Shown here: in pieces, positions 10,096 through 19,548 of the stretch | Layout of the letters: each line of letters opens with the position of its first letter | How positions within the stretch are numbered: the stretch's first letter is position 1 | Assembly (NCBI RefSeq): GCF_003119195.2 | Contig: NZ_CP022254.1 | Coordinates: forward strand, 169,501-233,500 | DNA: 64,000 nt | Source of the DNA: Azospirillum baldaniorum | GTDB lineage: Bacteria > Pseudomonadota > Alphaproteobacteria > Azospirillales > Azospirillaceae | Direction of reading: 5' to 3' | The notes under the pieces: generated by a model | Seen by the model: only the letters and a program-made list of their open reading frames with translations | Told to the model about the DNA's origin: nothing | Databases searched by the model: none | Made by a program: the position numbers and the translations under genes

Positions 10096-11029
10096 CCGGC
10101 TTGGCGGGGGTGGCGCGCGGCGGCAGGGTCGCCAGCGCCACCCCCGGCAGCACCAGCAGGACGCCGAGCAGGTGGAACATCTGGAACTGCTCCCCCAGCA
10201 GCGCCCAGGCCGCCACCGCCGCCCACAGCGGCATGACATAGAGCGAGGTGCCGGCCCGCGCCGGACCCATCAGGTTGATCGTCTTCTGGTAGGTCAGGAA
10301 GGCCAGGACGGAGGCGAACAGCGCCACCCCGGCGATGCGGACGGCGGCGTCCAGGCTCAGCGGGACGGGGCGCAGGGCCAGCGTCTCCCACGCGTAGAAG
10401 GGGGCGAGCACGACGACACCGGCCAGCGCGTTCGCCGCGAACACCGTCACCACCGGCAGCGAACTGCGGGTCTGACGCAGCAGCACCGTGTAGACCGCCC
10501 ACGTCGCCGACCCCACCAGGATCAACAGGTCGCCGGCGTTGAAGGACAGATGCAGCAGCGCCTGCGCGTCGCCGCGGGTCAGGATCACCAGAACGCCGGC
10601 CATCGCGACGGCGATTCCCGCCGCCTGCCGCGGTGTCACCTTCTCGCGCAGCCACAGGGCGGCGATCATCAGGATGATGACCGGGCTGGTGGCGTAGATC
10701 AGGGCGGCGTTGGTCGCGCTTGTGCGCTCCAGCCCCATGTAGACGACGGCGCCGCACACGCCCTGGGCCAGCGCGCCCAGCAGAAGAAAGCGCTTCCACG
10801 AGGAGCGCAGGGCGTGGCGGTGCTGGATCAGGCCGGGCAGGGCCAGCGGCAGGATCATCAGAAAGGCCAGCACCCAGCGCCAGAAGGCCAGCCCGACCGG
10901 CGGCACGATGGCCGCCGCGGCCCGGCCGATCACCACGTTGGAGGCGAAGAAGGCCGAGGAGAGCAGATACAGGGCATAGGCTGTGAAGACGGCATTGCTT
11001 TGGGGGGCGTTGCGCGGCTGGCGGTCCAT
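10073..11029 (-). CDS. EamA/DMT superfamily transporter
   Basis: 318 residues with about ten hydrophobic helices in two EamA repeats of five (roughly residues 12-145 and 165-300), the RhaT/YdcZ-type drug/metabolite transporter architecture. Such proteins usually export amino acids, metabolites or drugs. It follows the HTH regulator gene by 28 bases on the same strand, so the two are probably one operon and the regulator likely controls it. The C-terminal codons overlap the 3' end of hutU, which is a convergent overlap without functional meaning. Substrate unknown. Confidence 0.85.
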
Positions 11030-11057
11030 GGGGCGTCCGGGAAAGTCGGTGGGCGTC

Positions 11058-11855
11058 TTACGGAGCCTGCGGCCCCAGCAGCATCACCAGCTTGTAGTCG
11101 GATCGTCCGGCGGGGCACAACGTCACTTGTTCGTAGACCAGCGTCCCGTCCTGGGGATGGGTGAAGCCGCGGGTGCCGCCCTCCCGCTCCAGAACGCCCT
11201 GATCCTCCCACAGCCGGGCGAAGCGGGGCGAGGCCGCGCGCAGGCCGTCGACCAGAGCGGTCACCTCCGCATCCCCGGCGCGGCGGGCGGTGTCGGCGCG
11301 GAATTCGGCGAGCAGCCGGCGGGCGCGGTCCTCCCAGTCGGCGATGAAACCCCGCGCGGTGGGGTCGAGGAAGACGTAGCGCAGCAGGTTCCGCTCCGCC
11401 CCGCCCAGCCAGCCGGAGAAGAGATGCGCCGCGGGGGCGTTCCAGCCGACCGCCGTCCAGACGCGGTCGAGCAGGTAGGCCGGTGCCGCCACAACCTCCA
11501 GCGCGGCCAGCAGCGTGGCAGGGCGAGGGTCCGGTCCGTCTTTCGCGTCGGCGTCGGGATCGCGCTTGCGCGACAGCTCGAACAGATAGGCGCGTTCCGC
11601 CGCGGTCAGCCGCAGCGCCCCGGCGATGCGCGCCAGCGCCTGCGGCGAGACGGAGACCTCGCGCCCCTGTTCCAGCCAAGTGTACCAGGTCGGGCTGAGG
11701 CCGCAGAGCTGGGCGGCCTCCTCCCGCCGCAGGCCGGGCGTGCGGCGGCGGGCCGAGCCGGTCTGCGGGATGCCGGCCTCCGCCGGGGTCAGCCGCTCCC
11801 GGTGGGCGCGCAGGAAGGCGCCCAGCCGGTGCCGGGCATCGTCGTCCGAACTCAT
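11058..11855 (-). CDS. HTH transcriptional regulator with MmyB-like ligand domain
   Basis: 265 residues. An N-terminal XRE-type helix-turn-helix (about residues 8-85) includes TPGLRREEAAQLCGLSPTWY and LEQGREVSVSPQALARIAGA. The remainder resembles the MmyB-like ligand-binding domain of streptomycete-type regulators, with the family signature VGWNAPAAHLFSGW. The likely operator is the perfect palindrome at 11862-11885, only 6 bases upstream of the ATG. That position suggests autoregulation and control of the divergent methyltransferase. The downstream DMT exporter is probably co-transcribed. The ligand cannot be predicted. Confidence 0.85.
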   Translation of the reverse strand: MSSDDDARHRLGAFLRAHRERLTPAEAGIPQTGSARRRTPGLRREEAAQLCGLSPTWYTWLEQGREVSVSPQALARIAGALRLTAAERAYLFELSRKRDPDADAKDGPDPRPATLLAALEVVAAPAYLLDRVWTAVGWNAPAAHLFSGWLGGAERNLLRYVFLDPTARGFIADWEDRARRLLAEFRADTARRAGDAEVTALVDGLRAASPRFARLWEDQGVLEREGGTRGFTHPQDGTLVYEQVTLCPAGRSDYKLVMLLGPQAP

Positions 11856-11861
11856 GGTGGC

Positions 11862-11885
11862 AGCGCTTATACCAGGATAAGCGCT
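11862..11885. promoter_or_regulatory. Perfect palindromic operator between divergent genes
   Basis: Arms 11862-11870 (AGCGCTTAT) and 11877-11885 (ATAAGCGCT) are exact inverted repeats separated by 6 bases. It overlaps the region just before the regulator start at 11855 and lies 83 bases before the methyltransferase start. The symmetry and site fit a dimeric HTH regulator binding here. Confidence 0.7.
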
Positions 11886-11967
11886 TGCCTTGTACCAGTT
11901 TGCCGAACGGCCGATGCTTGGTCATCACAACGGACACGCCCCAACAAACACGAACGGAATCGCCACC

Positions 11968-12732
11968 ATGACCAACAGCCACCACGGCGTCGTCGCCGCG
12001 CAGTACGGCCAGCGCGCCGACGCCTATGTGACCAGCGCCGTCCACGCCTCGGGCGCCGACCTGGACCAGATCGAGGACACGCTGCGCGGCCGGAACGCCG
12101 TCCGCGTGCTGGATCTCGGCTGCGGCGGCGGCCATGTCGCCTACCGCGCCGCACCCCACGCCGCCGAGGTGGTGGCGGTGGACGTCACCGCCCCGATGCT
12201 GGAGGCGGTGGCCCGCAACGCGGCGGAGCGCGGGCTGACCAACATCACCACCACCCAGGCCCCCGCCGAGCGTCTGCCCTTCGCGGACGGCCATTTCGAC
12301 GTGGTGCTGAGCCGCTTCAGCGCCCATCACTGGCTGAACGCCGAGGCCGGCCTGCGCGAGGCGCGGCGGGTGCTGGCCCCCGGCGGGCGGGCGGTCTTCG
12401 TGGACATCGTGTCACCGGGGGACCCGCTGTTGGACACCCACCTCCAGGCCGTGGAACTGCTGCGCGACACCTCGCACGTCCGCAACTACAGCGCCGCGGA
12501 ATGGATGGGCGCGCTGTCGCGCGCCGGCTTCGCGGTGACCGGCCTGACGCCGCGCCGCCTGCGCATGGAGTTCGCCGTCTGGACCGCCCGCACCTCCACC
12601 CCCGACCTGCGCGCCCAGGCCATCCGCGCTCTCCAGGACCTCGCCTCCGATGAGGTGCGCCGCCATTTCGACATCCTGGAGGACGGCAGCTTTCTCCTGG
12701 ACAGCCTGACCATCGAAGCGGAGGCTTGCTGA
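11968..12732 (+). CDS. UbiE-like class I SAM methyltransferase
   Basis: 254 residues. The SAM motif I is VLDLGCGGGHVAYRA (about residue 45-60), followed by VVAVDVTAPMLEAV and ERLPFADGHFDVVLSRFSAH, matching Methyltransf_11/UbiE-type enzymes that act on small molecules. The start at 11968 was preferred because upstream in-frame codons enter the intergenic control region. It is transcribed away from the HTH regulator across the palindrome at 11862-11885, which probably controls it. Substrate unknown. Methylation of the compound exported by the DMT transporter is a guess. Confidence 0.83.
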   Translation: MTNSHHGVVAAQYGQRADAYVTSAVHASGADLDQIEDTLRGRNAVRVLDLGCGGGHVAYRAAPHAAEVVAVDVTAPMLEAVARNAAERGLTNITTTQAPAERLPFADGHFDVVLSRFSAHHWLNAEAGLREARRVLAPGGRAVFVDIVSPGDPLLDTHLQAVELLRDTSHVRNYSAAEWMGALSRAGFAVTGLTPRRLRMEFAVWTARTSTPDLRAQAIRALQDLASDEVRRHFDILEDGSFLLDSLTIEAEAC

Positions 12733-12762
12733 CCACAAGAAAAGATCGGGGGAGGGGCGGCA

Positions 12763-13233
12763 ATGGGGGACGTTCATGTGCGAAAGGCCGGGCTCGCCGA
12801 CGCGGGCACGGTCACCGGCCTCGTGGCAGCGCTGCTCTCCGAACTCTCCGCCGGGCAGAACGACACGCCGCGGGCCGTCATGCTGGCCGTCGCCGAATCC
12901 CTGCTGAGCGGCGACGGCCCGTCCTACACGGTTTTCCTGGCCGAGGATGCGGCGGGTCGCCCGCTCGGCGTCGCGACGCTGTCGGAGGGCGTCTGCATCT
13001 CCACGTTGGGCCGGTTCGGGACGATCCGTGAATTGTACGTGAAACCGGAGTCGCGCTCCGCCGGGGTGGGGCGGGTGCTGATCCGGGCCGTTCTCGACCA
13101 TGGCCGCCGCCATCGCTGGTCGCGGGTCGAGGTGGGGGCGCCGTCCGCCGCGGATTGGCCGGATTCCCTGCGGTTCTACAAGCGCGAAGGCTTCACGGAG
13201 ATCGGGCCGCGCCTGAAGTTCCGCTTGGCCTGA
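12763..13233 (+). CDS. GNAT family N-acetyltransferase
   Basis: 156 residues with the GNAT fold: N-terminal VRKAGLADAGTVTGL, the central strand and acetyl-CoA pyrophosphate loop IRELYVKPESRSAGVGRVLI (R/Q-x-x-G-x-G/A-like), and the C-terminal FYKREGFTEIG. The ribosome site GGGGGAGGGG precedes the ATG. It lies 30 bases after the methyltransferase on the same strand and is probably co-transcribed. Target substrate unknown; small-molecule or protein acetylation are both possible. Confidence 0.85.
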   Translation: MGDVHVRKAGLADAGTVTGLVAALLSELSAGQNDTPRAVMLAVAESLLSGDGPSYTVFLAEDAAGRPLGVATLSEGVCISTLGRFGTIRELYVKPESRSAGVGRVLIRAVLDHGRRHRWSRVEVGAPSAADWPDSLRFYKREGFTEIGPRLKFRLA

Positions 13234-13369
13234 CGCCTCCCGTGGAGCTTGCGTGATGCCGCTTGGTTGCGTGTTGACAGACGATTCGGCCACGCGCCAA
13301 ATGAACCCGCATCACCGGCCGCCGAAAAGAACGGGCGGCCATTCGACCGAACACGGGAGGTTGTTAGGA

Positions 13370-14971
13370 ATGAAGCGCATCCTGCTGGGTGCCGGGCTCG
13401 GCGTTGCCGCCACCTTGGCGCTTGCTGCGCCGGCCCAGGCCGCCAAGACCCTCGTCTATTGCTCCGAGGGCAGCCCTGAAAACTTCAACCCGATGGTCAA
13501 CACGACCGGAACGAGCTTCGACGTCTCGCTGCCCGTGTACAACAACCTCGTGCAGTTCGAGTACGGCGGCACCAAGGTGGTCCCCGGCCTCGCCGAGAAG
13601 TGGGAGGTGTCGGAGGACGGGCTGACCTACACGTTCCACCTGCGCAAGGGTGTGAAGTGGCACAGCAACAACGACTTCAAGCCGACCCGCGACGCCAACG
13701 CGGACGACGTTCTGTGGTCGTTCAACCGCCAGTGGAAGAAGGACCATCCCTTCCACAAGGTATCCGGCGGCGCCTATGACTACTTCAACGACATGGCGAT
13801 GCCGGACCTGCTGAAGTCGATCGAGAAGGTCGACGACTACACGGTCAAGTTCACGCTGAACAAGGTCGAGGCGCCCTTCATCGCCAATCTGGCGATGCCC
13901 TTCGCGCCCATCCAGTCCGCCGAATACGCCGAGGCTCTGCAGAAGAAGAACCAGATCGACAAGATCGATCAGGCGCCGATCGGCACCGGCCCGTTCCAGT
14001 TCGTCGCCTACCAGAAGGACGCGGTCATCCGCTACAAGGCGTTCGAGCCGTATTGGGGCGGCAAGGCGCAGCTCGACAACCTCGTCTTCGCCATCACGCC
14101 CGACGCCGCCGTCCGCTACGCCAAGCTCAAGGCCGGCGAGTGCCACATCGTGCCGTACCCGAACCCGGCCGATCTGGAGGCGATGAAGAAGGACAGCGCC
14201 ATCACCCTGATGGAGCAGGAAGGCCTGAACGTCGGCTATCTCGCCTTCAACGTCACCAAGAAGCCCTTCGACGACGTGCGTGTCCGCCGCGCGCTGAACA
14301 TGGCCATCGACAAGAAGGCCGTGGTCGACGCGGTGTACCAGGGCGCCGGCGTCCCGGCGAAGAACCCGATCCCGCCGACCATGTGGTCGTACAACAAGGA
14401 GATCGAGGACTATCCCTACGATCCGGAGCGCGCGAAGAAGCTGCTGGCCGAGGCCGGCTTCCCGGACGGCTTCGAGACCGACCTGTGGGCCATGCCGGTG
14501 CAGCGTCCCTACAACCCCAACGCCAAGCGCATGGCCGAGATGATGCAGGCTGACCTGGCCAAGGTCGGCATCAAGGCCAAGGTCGTGCAGTACGAGTGGG
14601 GTGAGTACCGCAAGCGCCTCCAGGCCGGCGAGCACCAGATGGGCATGCTGGGCTGGACCGGCGACAACGGCGACCCGGACAACTTCCTGCACGTCCTGCT
14701 CGGCTGCGAGGCCGCGCGTGCCGGCGGGTCGAACATCGCCAAGTGGTGCTACAAGGAGTTCGACGACCTCGTCGTCCAGGCCAAGCGCACCACCGACATC
14801 GCCGCCCGCACCAAGCTGTACGAGCAGGCGCAGGTCATCTTCAAGGAAGAGGCCCCGTGGCTGACCGTCGCGCACTCGGTCGTGCACATGGCGCTGAGCA
14901 AGAATGTGGTCGATTACAAGATGGACCCGTTCGGCATCCATCGCTTCTACGGCGTCGATTTGAAACAATAA
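13370..14971 (+). CDS. dppA: Peptide ABC transporter substrate-binding protein (DppA type)
   Basis: 533 residues. A Sec signal peptide (residues 1 to about 24, ending AQA) targets it to the periplasm. The rest is SBP_bac_5, with landmarks CSEGSPENFNPM, VPGLAEKWEVSEDGLTYTFH and RRALNMAIDKKAVVDAVYQG. It binds di- or oligopeptides and delivers them to the membrane permeases encoded next. A GGGAGG ribosome site and the signal peptide fix the start at 13370. The 130-base gap before the first permease gene contains a hairpin that may make this gene more highly expressed than the rest. Confidence 0.93.
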   Translation: MKRILLGAGLGVAATLALAAPAQAAKTLVYCSEGSPENFNPMVNTTGTSFDVSLPVYNNLVQFEYGGTKVVPGLAEKWEVSEDGLTYTFHLRKGVKWHSNNDFKPTRDANADDVLWSFNRQWKKDHPFHKVSGGAYDYFNDMAMPDLLKSIEKVDDYTVKFTLNKVEAPFIANLAMPFAPIQSAEYAEALQKKNQIDKIDQAPIGTGPFQFVAYQKDAVIRYKAFEPYWGGKAQLDNLVFAITPDAAVRYAKLKAGECHIVPYPNPADLEAMKKDSAITLMEQEGLNVGYLAFNVTKKPFDDVRVRRALNMAIDKKAVVDAVYQGAGVPAKNPIPPTMWSYNKEIEDYPYDPERAKKLLAEAGFPDGFETDLWAMPVQRPYNPNAKRMAEMMQADLAKVGIKAKVVQYEWGEYRKRLQAGEHQMGMLGWTGDNGDPDNFLHVLLGCEAARAGGSNIAKWCYKEFDDLVVQAKRTTDIAARTKLYEQAQVIFKEEAPWLTVAHSVVHMALSKNVVDYKMDPFGIHRFYGVDLKQ

Positions 14972-15052
14972 ACTCAGCGTAGCAAGCGGCTTTACAAAGC
15001 GGTCGCCGGGGCATTAAACCCCCGGCTTCCCTTTGCGGATGCAGAGGTAAAA

Positions 15053-15072
15053 AAGGGGGCCGCGGCCCCCTT
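15053..15072. terminator. Intercistronic GC hairpin between dppA and dppB
   Basis: A 20-base perfect palindrome with G5/C5 arms, flanked by six A on the left and TTGCTTTCG on the right. On the plus strand it would act as a leaky attenuator or 3'-end stabiliser for dppA mRNA. On the minus strand it looks like a full intrinsic terminator (stem followed by six T). Confidence 0.55.
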
Positions 15073-15103
15073 GCTTTCGTTTCGAGCCCCCGGTGACGAT
15101 CCG

Positions 15104-16114
15104 ATGCTACGCTTCATCCTGACGCGGGTGAGCCTGGTGATTCCGACCTTTCTCGGCGTCACCTTCCTGACCTTCCTTCTGATCCGCCTTGTCCCCGGCG
15201 ACCCCATCGAGGTGCGCGTCGGCGAGCGCGGGATCCCCCCCGAACGGCTTCTCGAACTGCGGCACGAACTGGGGCTGGACCGGCCCCTGTGGCACCAGTT
15301 CCTCGACTACATCGGCGGTGTCCTCCAGGGCGACCTCGGCGTGTCGCTGGTGACGCGCAATTCGGTGTTCAGCGAATTCGTGACGCTGTTCCCGGCGACG
15401 CTGGAACTGGCCGCGCTCGCCATGCTGTTCGCCACGGTGGTCGGCCTGCCCGCGGGAATCATCGCGGCGGTGCGGCGCGGCTCGATCTTTGACCATGGGG
15501 TGATGGGCATCAGCCTGACCGGCTATTCCATGCCGATTTTCTGGTGGGGCCTGCTGCTGATCCTGTTCTTCTCGGTGGGGCTGGGCTGGACGCCGGTGTC
15601 CGGGCGGCTCGACCTGCTCTATTACGTGGAGCCGGTGACCGGCTTCATGCTGATCGACACGCTGATGGCCGGCGAATACGGCGCCTTCTGGTCGGCGCTG
15701 CACCACCTCATCCTGCCGATGATCGTTCTCGGCACCGTTCCGCTGGCCGTCGTGGCGCGCATGACGCGCTCCGCCATGCTGGAGGTGCTGGGCGAGGACT
15801 ACATCCGCACCGCGAAGGCCAAGGGGCTGGCGGGCAAGCGGGTGATCGGCTTGCACGCCCTGCGCAACGCGCTGATCCCCGTGGTCACCGTGATCGGTCT
15901 TCAGGTGGGCACGCTGCTGGGCGGCGCGATCCTGACCGAAACCATCTTCTCCTGGCCCGGCGTGGGCAAGTGGCTGATCGAGAGCATCAACCGCCGCGAC
16001 TACCCGGCGCTCCAGGGCGGGGTGCTGCTGATCGCGACGACGGTGATGACCGTGAACCTGCTGGTGGACGTTCTCTACGGCGTCCTGAACCCCCGCATCC
16101 GCCATTCGCGGTGA
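15104..16114 (+). CDS. dppB: Peptide ABC transporter permease (DppB type)
   Basis: 336 residues, inner-membrane permease with about six transmembrane helices. The N-terminus [21 protein letters not shown] and the large periplasmic loop after helix 1 are typical of DppB/OppB. The cytoplasmic coupling (EAA) loop is [18 protein letters not shown] near residue 230, which contacts the ATPases. It is second in the five-gene dpp operon and lies 9 bases before dppC. Confidence 0.93.
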   Translation: MLRFILTRVSLVIPTFLGVTFLTFLLIRLVPGDPIEVRVGERGIPPERLLELRHELGLDRPLWHQFLDYIGGVLQGDLGVSLVTRNSVFSEFVTLFPATLELAALAMLFATVVGLPAGIIAAVRRGSIFDHGVMGISLTGYSMPIFWWGLLLILFFSVGLGWTPVSGRLDLLYYVEPVTGFMLIDTLMAGEYGAFWSALHHLILPMIVLGTVPLAVVARMTRSAMLEVLGEDYIRTAKAKGLAGKRVIGLHALRNALIPVVTVIGLQVGTLLGGAILTETIFSWPGVGKWLIESINRRDYPALQGGVLLIATTVMTVNLLVDVLYGVLNPRIRHSR

Positions 16115-16122
16115 GGTGAGCC

Positions 16123-17049
16123 ATGACGACTCCTACGACGACGGGCGTTCCGGAGACTCTTCCGGCCGCTTCTCCGCCGGTTTCCCAGCCGCCGCACCCG
16201 CTGGTCGAGTTCTGGTACCATTTCCGGCAGAACAAGGGGGCCATGGCCGGCCTCGCCGTGATCCTGCTGATCGCCGTTGTGGCGCTGTTCGCCGAGCTGG
16301 TGGCGCCGCACGACCCCAACATCCAGTACCGCGACGCCATCCTGGTGCCGCCGGTCTGGCAGGAGGGCGGGCGCTGGGCCTTCCTCCTCGGCACCGACGA
16401 CATCGGTCGCGACATGCTGTCCCGCCTGATCTTCGGCGCGCGGCTGTCGATGATGATCGGCCTGATCGTCGTCACGCTGTCGCTGGCGGTCGGGCTGGCG
16501 CTGGGCATGATCGCCGGATTCTTCGGCGGCGCCACCGACGCGCTGGTCATGCGCTTCATGGACATCCTGCTGTCGCTGCCCAGCCTGCTGCTGGCCGTGG
16601 TGGTGGCGGCGATCCTCGGGCCGGGGCTGGTCAATGCCATGCTGGCGGTGTCCATCGTGGTGATCCCGCACTACGCCCGCCTGACCCGCGCCGCGGTGAT
16701 GGCGGAGACCAACAAGGACTACGTCGTCGCCTCCCGCGTGGCCGGGGCCGGGCCGCTGCGGCTGATGCTGGTGGTGATCCTGCCGAACTGCGTGGCGCCG
16801 CTGATCGTCCAGGCGACGCTCGGCTTCTCCACGGCGATCCTCGACGCTGCGGCGCTGGGCTTCCTCGGCCTCGGCGCGCAGCCGCCGACGCCGGAGTGGG
16901 GCACCATGCTGGCTTCCTCCCTCCAGTTCCTCCAGCGGGCCCCCTGGGTCGTCACCTGGCCCGGCGTGGCCATCCTGGTGACGGTGCTGGCCTTCAACCT
17001 GCTGGGCGACGGGCTGCGCGACGCGCTCGACCCCAAGCTGAAACGCTGA
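16123..17049 (+). CDS. dppC: Peptide ABC transporter permease (DppC type)
   Basis: 308 residues. A Pro/Thr-rich cytoplasmic N-terminus (about 25 residues) precedes six transmembrane helices. The motif [20 protein letters not shown] and the EAA loop [16 protein letters not shown] are characteristic of DppC/OppC. It pairs with DppB to form the membrane channel. Its stop TGA shares a base with the ATG of the next gene (17047-17051), a sign of translational coupling. Confidence 0.93.
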   Translation: MTTPTTTGVPETLPAASPPVSQPPHPLVEFWYHFRQNKGAMAGLAVILLIAVVALFAELVAPHDPNIQYRDAILVPPVWQEGGRWAFLLGTDDIGRDMLSRLIFGARLSMMIGLIVVTLSLAVGLALGMIAGFFGGATDALVMRFMDILLSLPSLLLAVVVAAILGPGLVNAMLAVSIVVIPHYARLTRAAVMAETNKDYVVASRVAGAGPLRLMLVVILPNCVAPLIVQATLGFSTAILDAAALGFLGLGAQPPTPEWGTMLASSLQFLQRAPWVVTWPGVAILVTVLAFNLLGDGLRDALDPKLKR

Positions 17050-18047
17050 TGCCTGTCATGCCTCTTCTCGACATCAAGAACCTGTCCGTCGAGTTCACCA
17101 CGCGCGCTGGCACCTTCCGCGCCGTGGACGGGATCGACCTCACCGTGGACGAGGGCGAGGTGGTGGGCATCGTCGGCGAGTCCGGGTCCGGCAAGTCCGT
17201 GACCTCGCTCGCCGTGATGGGCCTGCTCGGCTCCAACGGCACGGTGGTCGCCGACCGCATGCGGTTCGGCGGCAAGGACCTGCTGGCGATGAGCCCGTCA
17301 CAGCGCCGGAAGATCACCGGCAAGGACGTGGCCATGGTCTTCCAGGAGCCGATGACCAGCCTGAATCCCTGCTTCACCGTCGGTTTCCAGATCATGGAGA
17401 CGCTGAAGGTGCATGAGGGGCTGTCCGGCAAGGCGCTGCGCAACCGCGCCATCGAACTGCTGGAGCAGGTCGGCATCCCGGCCCCGGAAAGCCGCCTGTC
17501 GGCCTTCCCGCACCAGCTTTCGGGCGGCATGAACCAGCGCGTGATGATCGCCATCGCCATCGCCTGCAACCCGCGCCTTCTGGTCGCGGACGAGCCGACG
17601 ACGGCGCTCGACGTGACCATCCAGAAGCAGATTCTCGACCTGCTGGTCCGCCTCCAGAAGGAGCGGGGCATGGCGCTGATCCTCATCACCCACGACATGG
17701 GCGTGGTGGCGGAGACGGCGCAGCGGGTGGTCGTCATGTACGCCGGGCAGGTCGCCGAGACGCGCCCGGTGGACGCCCTGTTCAAGGCGCCGCGCCACCC
17801 CTACACCGGCGCGCTGCTCGATGCGCTGCCGGAGCGGGCGCTGGGCAAGCGCCGGCTGCCGACCATCCCCGGCGTGGTGCCGGGCATCGGCGACCGGCCG
17901 CAGGGCTGCCTGTTCAACCCGCGCTGCCGCTTCGCCACCGACCGCTGCCGCATCGAGCGGCCGGCCCTGTTCGACGTGGATGCCGGCAAGGCGCGCTGCT
18001 TCTATCCGCTGGCCGACGCTCCGGTCGGCGCCGGGGAGGTTCTGTGA
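17049..18047 (+). CDS. dppD: Peptide ABC transporter ATP-binding protein (DppD type)
   Basis: 332 residues. Walker A is GESGSGKS (about residue 39), the ABC signature LSGGMNQR (about 157), Walker [13 protein letters not shown] and the switch His in ITHDMG. The C-terminal extension of oligopeptide ATPases follows, including the Cys-containing [14 protein letters not shown]. It hydrolyses ATP to power import through DppB/DppC. An in-frame ATG at 17058 is a possible alternative start. The stop overlaps the start of dppF. Confidence 0.93.
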   Translation: MPVMPLLDIKNLSVEFTTRAGTFRAVDGIDLTVDEGEVVGIVGESGSGKSVTSLAVMGLLGSNGTVVADRMRFGGKDLLAMSPSQRRKITGKDVAMVFQEPMTSLNPCFTVGFQIMETLKVHEGLSGKALRNRAIELLEQVGIPAPESRLSAFPHQLSGGMNQRVMIAIAIACNPRLLVADEPTTALDVTIQKQILDLLVRLQKERGMALILITHDMGVVAETAQRVVVMYAGQVAETRPVDALFKAPRHPYTGALLDALPERALGKRRLPTIPGVVPGIGDRPQGCLFNPRCRFATDRCRIERPALFDVDAGKARCFYPLADAPVGAGEVL

Positions 18048-19051
18048 TGACCGACATCCTCGCCGACGTCATGCCGGCCACCGGTCCGGTGGTTCTGGAA
18101 GCCATCCACCTGCGCAAGCACTACGCGGTCAAGCGCGGCGCCTTCAAGCCGGCGGCCACCGTCAAGGCGCTGGACGGCGTGTCCTTCCAGCTCGAAGCCG
18201 GGAAGACGCTGGCTGTGGTCGGCGAATCCGGCTGCGGCAAGTCGACGCTGGCGCGCTCCGTCACGATGATTGAGCCGCCGTCGTCGGGCCAGCTTCTCTA
18301 CGACGGTCGCGACGTGGTCGGGCGCACCGCGTCGGAGATGAAGGAACTCCGGCGCACCGTGCAGATGGTGTTCCAGAACCCCTATGGATCGCTGAACCCG
18401 CGCAAGACCGTGGGCTCGATCCTGTCGGAGCCGCTGGTCATCAACACCCCGATGGGCAAGCAGGAGCGGCGGGAGCGGGCCGTCGCCATGATGGCGAAGG
18501 TCGGGCTGCGCCCCGATCAGGTGGACCGCTACCCGCACATGTTCTCCGGCGGTCAGCGCCAGCGCATCGCCATCGCGCGCGCGCTGATGCTGAACCCGCG
18601 GGTGGTGGTGGCCGACGAGCCGGTGTCGGCGCTCGACGTGTCGATCCAAGCGCAGGTGCTGAACCTGATGATGGATCTTCAGGAGGAGTTGAACCTCGCC
18701 TACCTGTTCATCTCCCACGACCTCAGCGTGGTCCGGCACATCGCCGACGCGGTCATGGTGATGTATCTGGGCCGGCCGGTGGAGCACGGGCCAAAGGACG
18801 TGGTCTACTCCCGCCCGCGCCACCCCTACACCCGCATCCTGATGGCCGCCACGCCGCGGGTGAACCCGGCTCTGCGGGCGGAGCGGGTGATCCCGAAGGG
18901 CGAACTGCCCTCACCGCTGAACCCGCCGCCGGGTTGCCCCTTCCACAAGCGCTGCCCCTACGCCACGGAGCGTTGCGCGACCGAGGTGCCGGCGCTGCGC
19001 CCCGTGGACGAGCGGCTGGTCGCCTGCCACTTCGCGGAAGAGATGGCCTGA
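18047..19051 (+). CDS. dppF: Peptide ABC transporter ATP-binding protein (DppF type)
   Basis: 334 residues, the second ATPase of the importer. Walker A GESGCGKST is at about residue 64, signature FSGGQRQR, Walker B VVVADEPVSALD and the switch region FISHDLSVV. The oligopeptide C-terminal motif CPFHKRCPYATERC follows. The ATG at 18047 shares its first base with the last base of the dppD stop. It is the last gene of the operon; a perfect 9-bp inverted repeat follows 10 bases after its stop. Confidence 0.93.
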   Translation: MTDILADVMPATGPVVLEAIHLRKHYAVKRGAFKPAATVKALDGVSFQLEAGKTLAVVGESGCGKSTLARSVTMIEPPSSGQLLYDGRDVVGRTASEMKELRRTVQMVFQNPYGSLNPRKTVGSILSEPLVINTPMGKQERRERAVAMMAKVGLRPDQVDRYPHMFSGGQRQRIAIARALMLNPRVVVADEPVSALDVSIQAQVLNLMMDLQEELNLAYLFISHDLSVVRHIADAVMVMYLGRPVEHGPKDVVYSRPRHPYTRILMAATPRVNPALRAERVIPKGELPSPLNPPPGCPFHKRCPYATERCATEVPALRPVDERLVACHFAEEMA

Positions 19052-19060
19052 GGTCCGGGT

Positions 19061-19090
19061 GCCGCGGCGTCTCCCGTCAGGCGCCGCGGC
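19061..19090. terminator. Inverted repeat after the dpp operon
   Basis: Arms 19061-19069 and 19082-19090 (GCCGCGGCG / CGCCGCGGC) are exact inverted repeats with a 12-base loop. It lies between dppF and the convergent DUF3072 gene and partly inside the end of the latter. No T-run follows on either strand, so it may be a weak or rho-assisted end for both transcripts. Confidence 0.4.
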
Positions 19091-19370
19091 CTGTCTTCTC
19101 CTGGAGGGCGTCGATGCGTTTGGAGGCTTCGGCCTTCGTCAACTCCCCATCGAAGCCTTCGCCGGCCTCCTCGCTGAGCGTCTTCAGGTAGGAGGCCTGC
19201 GCGCCGGTCATCGGCTCGTCCCCCGTCGTCCAGTCGTCCGGGTCCTTCTCGCGGTTCGAGTGTTCGGCACCCCCGGCGTCCGCGGTTTTCGGGTTGCTAC
19301 CTGAATTCGGTGCGTCTCCGCGATGGTTCTGTGGGTGCTTCTCACGCTCGTCGCTGCGTTTGACGTTCAT
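19077..19370 (-). CDS. DUF3072 domain-containing small protein
   Basis: 97 residues, very hydrophilic. The N-terminal half is rich in Asn, Asp, Lys and Gly and probably disordered. The C-terminal half contains the DUF3072 core: PDDWTTGDEPMTGAQASYLK, LSEEAGEGFDGELTKAEASK and a final helix. Function is unknown; such small proteins are often stress-induced. Consistent with that, an EcfG-like promoter (19403-19427) lies about 30 bases upstream. It is divergent from the bacteriohemerythrin gene. Confidence 0.82.
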   Translation of the reverse strand: MNVKRSDEREKHPQNHRGDAPNSGSNPKTADAGGAEHSNREKDPDDWTTGDEPMTGAQASYLKTLSEEAGEGFDGELTKAEASKRIDALQEKTGRGA

Positions 19371-19402
19371 GAAATGTTCCTTTCTGCTGGAAACGTCTGT
19401 CG

Positions 19403-19427
19403 AACAGCCGCCGATGGGATTGGTTCC
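19403..19427 (-). promoter_or_regulatory. Candidate EcfG promoter for the DUF3072 gene
   Basis: Read on the minus strand: GGAAC (19427-19423), 16 bases, then TGTT (19406-19403). Transcription would begin near 19396 and the gene starts at 19370, a sensible leader length. The -35 is exact; the -10 lacks only the preferred first C. Confidence 0.45.
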
Positions 19428-19548
19428 CAACCTTGGCTTCCGGGGACTCGCCGACCGTTGAAGCGCCATGCGGAAGGCGTTACCCTTTCGCGCGCTGGGG
19501 TTATCCCCGGCCGGTGAGGTGTGGTCCAGCGCGAAGGGACGGAACGAA

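Noticed and set aside
15053..15072. Strong plus-strand terminator ending the operon after dppA
   Set aside because: The T-run on the plus strand is poor and dppB-dppF follow as one coupled unit, so it is treated as a leaky attenuator or an antisense terminator.
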